Shown here piece by piece: positions 36,943 through 46,600 of a stretch of 64,000 bases of DNA. The stretch's first letter is position 1. Every line of letters starts with the position of its first letter. Source of the stretch: Siculibacillus sp. (GTDB taxonomy: Bacteria > Pseudomonadota > Alphaproteobacteria > Rhizobiales > Ancalomicrobiaceae); the NCBI GenBank assembly GCA_030247555.1, contig JAOTSD010000010.1:1-64000 (forward strand). Direction: 5' to 3'. Position numbers and translations under genes: made by a program. The notes beneath the pieces were generated by a model that saw only the letters and a program-made list of their open reading frames with translations, did not search any database and was not told the origin of the DNA.

Positions 36943-39372
36943 ATGGACGCCCAATATGTAGCGTCTCCCGGCGAGATCGCCAAGAACTTCCTGCGGGACG
37001 TCTTCGGGACCAAGTGGCGGGACGCGTGGATCGCCGACGTCCCCGGCGACCCCGGTGCCACGCCGGACCCGGCTGCTTGGGCCGGCATGAGCGCGGACGA
37101 CCTCGCCGACCATCTCACCGATGACGGCAACCTCTACTACGCCGTTGCCATCGTGGACGGCCGCCGTCACCGAGACAATTTCGTCGAGGCCCCCGTGCTG
37201 GTGCTGGACGACGTCATGTCCCGCGTCGCTCCCGAGACGGTGTCGAGCCTGCTCGGTGAGCCGCGTTGGATCGCGCGAACTTCTCCCGGCAGTCAGCAGT
37301 GGGTCTACACGCTCTCCGCGCCGATCTCTGACCGGACCTTGTATGCTCGGGTCCTGACGGCGCTCAAGGCGAAGGGCCTCACCGACAAAGGGTCCGGGGA
37401 CGTCGTCCACTACATGCGGCTCCCTGTCGGCATCAACGGCAAGGGTGCGTACGGCTCGCCCTCGCCCCGCGTCACGGGCTGGAGGCTCGGCGACAACATC
37501 CTCGACGTCGGGCACCTGCTCGATGTCCTCGGCCTCAATGGCGGCCCTGCTCCCCTCGCGAGCCCTCGCCCTGCCGATAGTGGCCCCCTCTCGGCGCGCA
37601 GCAGGAAGGAACGCACTGCGGGGTCCGTCGAACTCCTTCGCCGTGCTGTAGCGGCGATCCCGAACGATGCCGAGTTCGGCGACTACGACGCCTTCGAAGC
37701 GATGGGCGAGGCGATCAAGGGGGCGGCCGGGGGTGATCCCGGTGGCCTCGAAATCTGGCTCGACTTCTGTGCCCGTTCCGAGACCCACGACAACGACCCC
37801 GACCTGATGGAGGCGAAGTACGTGTCCTTCGGCGCGGACCATGCCGGGTGGGCCTCGATCCTCCGGCGGGTCGCCGAACGTGATGCCGGTCTCGCCGAGA
37901 CGCTTCGCCGGGAAGGCGCGAAGTTCAAGTTCGAGGACACCACGCCGGACGACGATGACCGGGCCGACGCGCTCGCCGACGAGGCGGCAGAGGAGGCAGC
38001 GCGCAGCGCCGCGCTGCTGGCCGAAATTCGCAAGGATCACGCGATCATCCGGGGGTTCAAGGGCGTCGCCAATCTCCGGGGCACGGCGACCCGGCTCATC
38101 GCCTTCGAGCCGCGTGACGTCTTCACGCAGTTCTGGGACCAGCGGGGAACGTTGCCGGTCAAGGGAAAGCACATCCCGGCCGGACGCGCGATGTTCTCCG
38201 GGCCGGGGATGCTCCCGACGTTCGAGGGCGTCGGCATGTGGATGCCGGGGGCCGAACCGGCGGGGCACCTGAACCTGTTCCCCAGCTTCGCGGTGTCCTC
38301 CGTTCCCGGCTCTTGGTCGACGATCGACCAGTACCTGCGGCTCATCCTCGCATCGGGCGACCCGGCGCGGTACGGGTTCCTGCTCGATTGGCTCGCCTAC
38401 TGCACCCAGAACCCGCTCGGCCGCGCACTGACGGTCCTGTGTCTCGTCGGGCTTCCGGGCTGTGGGAAGTCGACCCTCGGCAAGCTCATGCGCATGATCT
38501 TCGGACACCGTCTGTCGATCGCCGCGACCAGCGAGGCCGACTTGTTCGGCAACTTCAATGGTCGGCTCGAACACGCGCTCTTCATCCACGCCGACGAGGC
38601 GTTCTTCGGCCCGGACCCGCGCATCCGGTCGACGTTCAAGGCGCTGGTGACGGAGCCGACGCTGCGGATCGAAGAGAAGCATGAGACGGCGCGCGAAGTC
38701 CCGAACCGGACGAAGATGCTCGTCACGTCGAACGAGGCGGCGGCACTGCCCTTGGAGCCTCGCGACCGGCGGTCGACGGTCTTCACCGTGAGCGACGCGT
38801 GGATCGGCGACAAAACCCGTTGGGATGCCCTCCATCACGCGATCGACAATGGAGACGAAGTCCAAGCGTTCCTTCACGCCCTGCTTCAGCGCGATCTCAC
38901 GAAGTTCAACCCGCGTCGGCCGCACGGCACCATCGACAAGGTGCAGATGGCGCTCGCCGGTAGCGATCCCGTCACGCAGTTCATCAAGAGCGCGATCGAC
39001 CGGGGGGCGTTGCCCGGCGCGGACGAGACCGCCGAGTTGAGCGGCAAGGTGCGCGCCGACTGGACGGCCGGGCCAATCACCGTCCTGCGTTCCGAGTTCT
39101 ACGACGAGTTCGAGCGTTGGGCGGGAGCCCGGCAGCGGCGCGCCAGCTTCATCCCGAACGCCACCGCTTTCGGGGCGAAGCTCCGCAGCCTGATCCCCGA
39201 CATCAACCGTGGCGCCCAGAAGGCCCGCATCGGCGGCACCTCGCAGAACGTCTACGTCTTCCCCTCGCTGGAAGAGACCGAGCGCGCGCTGCTGGCCGCG
39301 CTCGGCGCCGGGGATGAAGCGCAGCAAGGGGGTGGAACGGCTCCGGAGGGAGGTGGAACGGAAAAGAGCTAA
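36943..39372 (+). CDS. Primase-helicase replication protein (RepB-like primase plus DUF5906/SF3-type helicase)
   Basis: An 809-residue replication protein. The N-terminal 240 residues look like a RepB-like/archaeo-eukaryotic-type primase (AVAIVDGRRHRDNFVEAPVLVLDDV with paired acidic residues). Residues about 245-295 fit a PriCT-2 helix domain (DYDAFEAMGEAIKGAAGGDPGGLEIWLDFC). The C-terminal half is a DUF5906/D5-like helicase with Walker A GLPGCGKST near 502-510, an acidic Walker B in LFIHADEAFFG and a sensor TKMLVTSNEAAAL. ATG at 36943 is used; GTG at 36937 is the alternative. It is the key replication gene of the element and sits beside a repeat-rich AT patch. Confidence 0.9.
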   Translation: MDAQYVASPGEIAKNFLRDVFGTKWRDAWIADVPGDPGATPDPAAWAGMSADDLADHLTDDGNLYYAVAIVDGRRHRDNFVEAPVLVLDDVMSRVAPETVSSLLGEPRWIARTSPGSQQWVYTLSAPISDRTLYARVLTALKAKGLTDKGSGDVVHYMRLPVGINGKGAYGSPSPRVTGWRLGDNILDVGHLLDVLGLNGGPAPLASPRPADSGPLSARSRKERTAGSVELLRRAVAAIPNDAEFGDYDAFEAMGEAIKGAAGGDPGGLEIWLDFCARSETHDNDPDLMEAKYVSFGADHAGWASILRRVAERDAGLAETLRREGAKFKFEDTTPDDDDRADALADEAAEEAARSAALLAEIRKDHAIIRGFKGVANLRGTATRLIAFEPRDVFTQFWDQRGTLPVKGKHIPAGRAMFSGPGMLPTFEGVGMWMPGAEPAGHLNLFPSFAVSSVPGSWSTIDQYLRLILASGDPARYGFLLDWLAYCTQNPLGRALTVLCLVGLPGCGKSTLGKLMRMIFGHRLSIAATSEADLFGNFNGRLEHALFIHADEAFFGPDPRIRSTFKALVTEPTLRIEEKHETAREVPNRTKMLVTSNEAAALPLEPRDRRSTVFTVSDAWIGDKTRWDALHHAIDNGDEVQAFLHALLQRDLTKFNPRRPHGTIDKVQMALAGSDPVTQFIKSAIDRGALPGADETAELSGKVRADWTAGPITVLRSEFYDEFERWAGARQRRASFIPNATAFGAKLRSLIPDINRGAQKARIGGTSQNVYVFPSLEETERALLAALGAGDEAQQGGGTAPEGGGTEKS

Positions 39373-39602
39373 AAAAACCCAATGAATTCAAGATTGTTCC
39401 AACTGTTCCAACTGTTCCAACCAGAAAAATAGAGAACCAAAGAATTGGTCTCTTCCCCCTGCATTTCACTTCGGCGAACGCACCGCGCGATTTCGTAGAA
39501 AAAAATCAGGGTCAGGGTGGAACACTGGAACACCCCCTAGAATACCGCAGAAAACAGCCACTTTTCGTGTTCCACCCGAGCCAATTTCGCGGGTGGAACA
39601 CC
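39331..39602. repeat. Candidate replication origin with TGGAAC/GTTCCA repeats
   Basis: Nine copies of TGGAAC or its complement lie in 270 bases straddling the end of the primase-helicase gene. GGTGGAAC is at 39331, 39352, 39516, 39592 and, inverted, at 39569. Three tandem 9-mers ending in GTTCCAA run from 39394 to 39420. A further TGGAACACC is at 39526. The 11-bp arms GTGTTCCACCC (39567-39577) and GGGTGGAACAC (39591-39601) make a hairpin. The stretch 39370-39500 is AT-rich with an A7 run. The arrangement resembles iteron origins. Confidence 0.6.
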
Positions 39603-39625
39603 GAAGCCGAAAGACGGACCCGAAC

Positions 39626-40144
39626 ATGAACGACGAAAACGACCCCGCGCACGACGCCGCGCTCGACCCTGACGCCGCCGATGTCGACGTTCTCGCGCTC
39701 GACCCCGACGACATCGCCGGGCTGACCCGGCGTATCCACAAGCCGGACTTCCTGCGGGCCGACGCCGTGATCAACGGTTCGCGTCGTGCCGCCCGCAGGG
39801 GCGCCACGACGCGAACCGGAGCCTACCGGCACGGTGCGTTCGAATTCAACGACCGGACGACGGCGGCGTTCCTTCGCATCGAAGCCGGCCCCCCGCTCGA
39901 CCCGCTCGGCCAGAACGCGGCGATCCTCCTCGCGGAAGAAGCCGAGATCGGCAGGACCCGAGTTCCCGGCGGGCGCATCGCCTTGGACAGCGGCAATCCC
40001 GGCCCCGGCCAGCCCGTCGAGCTGTTGTTGCTCACCACGTCCTCGGCTCCCGCGCGGAGGAACCTCGCCCGTGCGCTCCGGGCTCTCGCGCGTCAGGTCG
40101 AAAGGCACTCGCCGCCGGGCTGGAACGACGCCGAAGAAGATTGA
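39626..40144 (+). CDS. Hypothetical element protein (172 aa, acidic N-terminus)
   Basis: A 172-residue soluble protein with a very acidic first 40 residues (DENDPAHDAALDPDAADVDV), then a basic Arg-rich patch (SRRAARRGATTRTGAYRHG) and a mixed alpha/beta remainder. No recognised domain. The hairpin of the candidate origin lies 25 bases upstream of its ATG and could control it. It is clearly coding by composition and lies between replication and polyvalent-protein genes. Confidence 0.65.
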   Translation: MNDENDPAHDAALDPDAADVDVLALDPDDIAGLTRRIHKPDFLRADAVINGSRRAARRGATTRTGAYRHGAFEFNDRTTAAFLRIEAGPPLDPLGQNAAILLAEEAEIGRTRVPGGRIALDSGNPGPGQPVELLLLTTSSAPARRNLARALRALARQVERHSPPGWNDAEED

Positions 40145-40203
40145 GCTTTGGCGCACGAGAGGACACGGGCACCGTGCCAGTACCCACGAAGAAGGACCGC
40201 GCA

Positions 40204-40611
40204 ATGAACCAAGATCAGACCGACAACTTCCTTCGCCTCCTCGCCAACATCGACGCGGCGAACGACCTCGGTTCGCCGCACGATGGCCACGACGATTTTC
40301 GGACTTTCGAGGGCACCGCGCTGGCCGATGACGCCTCGTTCATCGCTGCCATCCATGTCGTCCCGGAGGCCGCGTCGATCCGGCTCGTGCTGGACCCCGC
40401 CGACGCCGGCGCCCTGCGCCGCACCGTTCTCGATGACGGGCGGATCGCGCTCGATTTCGCCCCCTCCGCAGACGAGGGCGTGACCATCTCCCTTGCTGTT
40501 TCGTGCCCCACTTGCGCGGCCGACCTCGTCGGCGCCCTCGACGACGCATCCGATCGCCTCGACGAACTCTTGGACGGCGCCCTCTGCCTCGATCCGGCGA
40601 GCGCTGCCTGA
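40204..40611 (+). CDS. Hypothetical element protein (135 aa)
   Basis: A 135-residue acidic protein with no recognised family. It has a C-x-x-C pair (SCPTCAADL) near residue 100, amid helical segments rich in Asp and Leu. AAGGA precedes the ATG. Its acidic, Ala/Leu/Asp-rich character resembles the preceding gene's C-terminal half, so the two may be related or act together. Confidence 0.6.
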   Translation: MNQDQTDNFLRLLANIDAANDLGSPHDGHDDFRTFEGTALADDASFIAAIHVVPEAASIRLVLDPADAGALRRTVLDDGRIALDFAPSADEGVTISLAVSCPTCAADLVGALDDASDRLDELLDGALCLDPASAA

Positions 40612-40670
40612 CGGACGACATCACGCAGCTACCGGGGTGGCCCCGCTCCGGTCTCTGAAGGACGAAGCCA

Positions 40671-43600
40671 ATGCCGAACTTTGCCGATCCTCGCGCGCTC
40701 ACTGCGCCGCCGCCTCCCGGTTTCGAGCCGATGGCGAATGTCGTCCCGCCCCCGCCGCCCGGCTTCGAGCCCGTGTCCGCCGCGCCGAAGCCCCCGCAGG
40801 GCTTCGAGCCGGTCCCGACCGCCGAGAGCCGCAATTGGCTTCAGCGCAACATCGGCGACCCGCTGGGGCGCGGCTGGAACCAGCTTCAGACCGGGGCGAA
40901 CGTCCTCGGCGGCGAAGTCGGCTTCTACACGCCGCGCGAAGTCGCCGAAGGCGTCGTCCAGAACGCCGCCGATCAAGCGTTCTACCCGGTGCAGCCGAGC
41001 ATCGCGGCGGCTCAGAAGGAGATCAACGACGCCCCGACGGCGTGGGAGGCGATCAAGTCGGCCGCGTCCAACCCGCGCGCCGTCGTGCAGACGGCGGTCG
41101 AGAGCCTTCCCGCCTCGGGCGCGGCGATCCTCGGCGGCGTCGGTGGCGCCGTCACCGGCGGCCTTGCGGGTCCCGTCGGCGCCAGTGCGGGCCTCATGGC
41201 CGGCACGGGTGCCGTCTCCGGCGCCACCGAGTACGCATCGACGATCCGTGAAGTCCTTGCCGACCGAGGCATCCCGGACACCATCGACGCGATCGAGGCG
41301 GCGCTTCAGAACCCCGAGATCATGGCGGCGGCCCGCGAGAAGGCGGCGCTGCGCGCGGGTTCCGTCGGCGCCCTCGACGCCGCGACGGCGGGCCTCGCCG
41401 GGCGCATCATGGGTCCGGTCGCCCGCACCGTCGGGCGCGCCGGCGCCCCGGTCGCCGTGCAGGGCCTCGCGGGTCTCGCTGGCGAAACCGGCGCCCAGAT
41501 GGCGGGCGGCGCAGTGGGTGAGGCCGGCGCGCAGCTCCTTTCCGAGGGCGAGATCAAGAAGCCCGGCGCGGTCGTGGTGGAGGCCGCCGCCGAAATCCCC
41601 GGCGCGATCCACGACGTCCCCGGCGCCATGCTCGGACGCCACATCGGCGAGAAGGTCGCGAACCGCAACGAGGTGGCCCCCGCGCCGCCCCCCGGCTTCG
41701 TGCCGCCGGAGGCCCCGCCCCCGCCGGCCGGCTTCGTGCCGGTGGCCCGATCCGACGCGCGAACGCCGGGAGCGCCCGGCGAGGCGCGTGAGAGCGCCAC
41801 CCCGCTGCTGCCGCCCGAAGGGTTCGAGCCCGTGGCCCCGCGCCGCCGCGAGGACACCGAGACCCCGGCGGTGATCTCGTCGGCGCCGCTCCCGCCGGAA
41901 GGCTTCGAGCCGGTGTCCGCGCCGGGGTCCCGTGTCCGGGTCTCGACCCCCGACGGCTCGATGTCGGTCGATGCCGATTGGCATGTCGCCGACCTCGGTG
42001 GGCTGCGTCGTGCCGAGGGCGACCTTCAGCCGCGCCAGCGGGACACGCGCGCCGCCTCCGACCTTCAGGTGAACGAGATCGCGGCCCATCTCGACCCGTC
42101 GCGGTTGGTGGAGAGCCGCGAGAGCGACCGGGGCGCCCCGATCATCGACGAGAACGGTACGATCCTTTCCGGCAACGGGCGCGTCGCGGCGATCGACCTC
42201 GCGATGACCAAGAACTCCGACGCCCATGCGGCCTATGTGCAGGCGATCCGCGACCGGGGCTTCGACGTCACCGGCATGGGTCGCCCGGTGCTGGTGCGGC
42301 GCGTGGAGGGGCTGACGCCCGACCAGAAACGCGACTTCGCAGTGCGCTCGAACCGAGACGGCAAGCTCGCCATGAGCCCCGGCGAACAGGCAGCGGTCGA
42401 CGCGGACCTGATTTCGCCCGACCTCCTCGGCCGGATCGACACGGACACCGACGCGGGGCTCGGCAGCGCGAGCAACGCCGAATTCGTCCGCAAGGTCCTT
42501 TCGCGCCTGCCGTCCGCCGAGCAGGCGGCTTTCCTCGACCCCGAAGGGCGGCTCTCGCAGCAGGGCGCCAAGCGCCTCGAAGCGGCCGTCTTCGCCCGTG
42601 CCTACGGCGACAGGGACCTCATCACCCGCGCCGCCGAGACCGACGCCGAAGGCGGCGCCTCCCGTGCTCTTCTCGGTGCTGCCCCGGCGTGGGCGGCGAT
42701 GCGCGCCGAAGCCGACCCGCATTTCGACGTCACCCCGGCGCTCGTGCAGGCGGTTCACGACGTCGCCGAAATGCGTCGGCAGGGCGTGAAGCCCGAAGCC
42801 TTCTATGGACAGACCGACGCCTTCGCCGAGCGCAATCCGACCGCCGAACTGCTGGCGCGCGCCTTCTACGACCCGGCGGGGCGCCGCGCGGCGGCGTGGG
42901 GCTCGGTGCGCGACTTCCTGCGGAGCTACGCCGACGAGGCGACCCGCCGCCGCAATGCCGAAGGCGACCTCTTCGACGACGCCGCCACGACGCCCGAGGG
43001 GATCATCCGCGACATGCTCGACCGGCGCGGCGCGCGCGCCTCGGACCCGCGCGCCGTCGCTCTCGACGGTCAGATTGGCAAGCTCGAAGCCTCGGGGCGC
43101 AATCCCGACCAGCTCGCGAAGCTGAAGGCGACGCGGGCCTCGATCGACGGCAGGGCCGACGCCGCGTCGCAGATGCGCGCCGCCGAAGATCGGCTCTACG
43201 ACACGACGCTTTCGACCCGTGTCCCGCGTGGTGGTCTCGCGCCGTCGTTCATGGAGCGGTCGACGTCGAAGGGTCTTTCGATGTTCGAACAGGCGTTCCG
43301 CGACGCGGGGCTCGACCCCGACCGCGCGCGGAACATGCCCGCCGCCCGCCAGATCGAAACGCTCTCGACCCTCGTGCGGGACAAGTTCGGCCTTGCCGCC
43401 GTGAGGGACAAGGGCGCCAAGGCGCGCGACGCCATCGACCAGATGCTCGACGCATACCGCAACGTTCAGTTCATGGCGCACGCCCTCGTCATGCCGAACA
43501 AGGCGATCGGCCTCGGCGGTCGGCTCTCGATCTCGTTGGAGAAGGCGAGCGGCCGCTATCTCGGCGCCTACGCCCCCGACACCCGGACCGTCCACATGCC

Positions 43601-46600
43601 GGGGCGGTCCAACTCCTTCGCCCACGAATGGGCGCATGCGCTCGATCACTATCTGCTCGGCAAGCTCTTCGACGGGAAGTCGCAGCCGAAGGCGTATCTG
43701 CTCTCGCAGGAGGCGCGCGCGCGGGGGCTCGACCCGTCCGGGTCCGTCGAGGCGGCCTTCGCGAACCTGCTCAACGTCGTGTTCCACGACCGGGCCGAAT
43801 TCGCGGCCCGGCTCGCCCATCTCGAAACGGTGTCCGGGGACACGGACCCGGCGACGGGCAAGGCGACGAAGGCGGCACTCTCCGCACAGGCCGAAATCCA
43901 CCGGATGCGCGCCGGTGCGACCGGTCCCCTCGGTGTCCCCTCGTCCGACTATGCTCGTTCGGTCGCCGACTTCGACCCGGCGTCGCGCTACTGGCTGAAG
44001 CCGACCGAAATGCTCGCCCGCGCCTTCGAAGCCTATGTCGCGCACAAGGTCGAGGCCGTGGGCGGCGACAACGCCTTCGTCACCAAGGGCGATGCCGCCT
44101 ATCTCGACACGGCCGACCGCCGCCTGCGCGAAACCTTCCCGAAGGACGAGACGCGCACCGCGATCTTCGCCGCCTTCGACGACGTGATGACCCACGTCCG
44201 CAACGCCGGTCTCTTCGGCACCGACGAAGCGGCGCCCCGCCCGGCGGACACCGACGTCGTCGATCCGATGCACTGGTTCCGCATGTCGGCCGACACCCCG
44301 GCGACCTCGTGGCCGCAGGAAGTCCGGCAGGAAGTGAACCGCCTGCGCAACGCCATCAAGAACCCCCGCGAAGCGCTGCGGGCGGGCGTGTCCGAAACGG
44401 CCATGAACGCCGGGTTCGACCGCTCGCCCTCGGTCGCGACGGAATATCCGCTGTGGACGCGCGCCAAGGACGCCGCGACGTTCCCGGTCTTCACGATGCG
44501 CGGCATCATGAAGACGATCGTCGCTCGCGCCCCCGACGGGGCCCGGCCCTTCGTGCAGACGTTGACCGACTTCTTCGCGACCGACCCCGGCACGGGGCGC
44601 ACGATCGGCGAGACCTACGAGGAAGCCGTGACGCGCTCGGCACGACGCGACGCGAACGAACTCGCGGCGGCGATCCGGTCGCTCGGCTTCAAGGACCACT
44701 TGACCAAGGACCAGACGGACCAGCTTCGCGGGCTTCTTCTCGGCGAGCCGCACCCGGACGCCCCCGAGGCCATGGTGAAGCTCGCCGGTGCGGTGCGGCG
44801 CATCTACGATCGGCTGTGGCGCGAGAACACCGACGCCGGGATCGAGCAGGGCTACGTCAAGGACACGGGCTATCTGAACCGCGTCCTCAACGACCAAGCC
44901 GTCTTCGACGCCCCGGAGCGTTTCGAAGAGCAGGCGAGCAAGGTTTACAGCATCTTGTTCGACAAGGAGGTCCGGGACGATGCCGGTGCGATCGCACCTG
45001 ACGAACTGGCGTCGCGGATCGCCCAGGTGAAGCAGTTCCAGCCGCAGCGATTGGAGATCGACGCCTTCCGGTCGGCGATGGACGACGTTCGCGCCATGGG
45101 GCGCGAACTGCGCCGCCTTCAGGGCGCCGCGACGCCCGACACCAAGGCGATCGAAGCCCTCTCCGAACGCCTCGCCGCCCGGTACGAAGACCTCGCGGCG
45201 CTGGTGCGGCCCGAGTGGTCGGCGGTGTCCGCGATCCGCTGGAAGGAGGGCATCCTTCAGGGCAACGAGTTCGACTTCGCGACGCGCGGCCCCGATGGTG
45301 CGGCGACCCGGTCGCGCACCCTGCCGCCCGAGGCCGACCGCCTGCTCGAAGACTTCTACGTCGCGGACCCGCTTCAGGCGTTCCAGATCTACTCGATGAA
45401 CTCGGCCCGCAAGCGCGAGTACGTGTCCCGGTTCGGTGTCCCGGTCGGGGGTGAGAGCGACCTGAACCACCTCGTCAACGCCAACGGCAGCAAGAACGGC
45501 CTCCGGGACACCATTGCCGCGAACCCGTCGCGCTACGACCTCGCGACGCCGACCGGCCGCGCCCGCGTCATCGCCGAGCTGACCGACGTCCGCACGGTCA
45601 ACCGACAGGAGATGCTTCTGCGGGAGGCTATGCGCACCGGCATGAACCCGGAGGACATCCGCACCTTCCGCGACCTCGCCGAACGCATCACCGGCCGCCG
45701 GGCGTCGGGTGCGCCGTCGTGGCTGCGGCGGCTCTCGACGTTCTTCTACGCCGCCGGGTCGCTCGCCATGATGCCCCGTGCGATGTGGGCCTCGGTGACG
45801 GAACCCCTGACGGCCTATTTCCAGACCCGCGACGCGCAAGCGACGCTCAAGGGCTTCATCGCCTACGTGTCCGAGGCGCGCCGGTCGGCCCAGAGCGTCA
45901 AGGACCGGCAGGCGCTCGCCGAGGCGATCGGCCTCACGACGAGCCCCTACTTCGAGGGCGTCATCGCCCACCAGATGAGCCACGGGTATTCGGACAGCGT
46001 CAACGCGACGCGGCTGCTCGCCCGCATGTACGAGCGATCGGGCCTCACGCCGATCACGAACGCGCAGCGCCGGGCGATGATGGTCTCGGGCTGGCTCTAC
46101 ATGCGCAAGCTCGCCGAGACCATCCGGGACACCGGGACCCCGGAGGCGCGCCGCGAGATCGCCCGCGCCGAATTCCGCGACCTCGGCGTCTCCGACCAGA
46201 TGATGCCCGACTTCGTGGATTGGGTGTCCCAGAGCCGTGACCTGCCGACGCTCGCCGACCTCGGGACCCGCGCCGGGAGCGTCTTCCAAGTCGCCGTGAC
46301 GCGGTTCGTCGACCAAACCATTCAGGAGCCGAAGCGCGTCGACAAACCGGCGCTGGCGCTCGACCCCATCGGGCGGCTCGCCTTCGGCCTCTCGGCGTTC
46401 AATTATCGGTTCATGCGGTCGGTGCACTTCGCGCAAATCCTGCGCGGTGTCCGGGACACGGGCAGCTATCGGGACGCCGGGGCGGGTCCTGTGTCCGCTG
46501 TGGCGCGCGGCGCCTTACCGGTCGCCGGGACGCTCGCCGGTGGCTTCGCCCTGCTGATCGCCGGGCAGTTCCTCACGTCGATCGTGCGCGAGAGCCTGCT

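Noticed and set aside
40629..46436. A 1935-codon open frame on the minus strand opposite the giant gene
   Set aside because: It is an Arg/Gly/Asp-rich mirror of the strong plus-strand gene caused by GC-rich codon use. It has no recognisable domain and no ribosome site.
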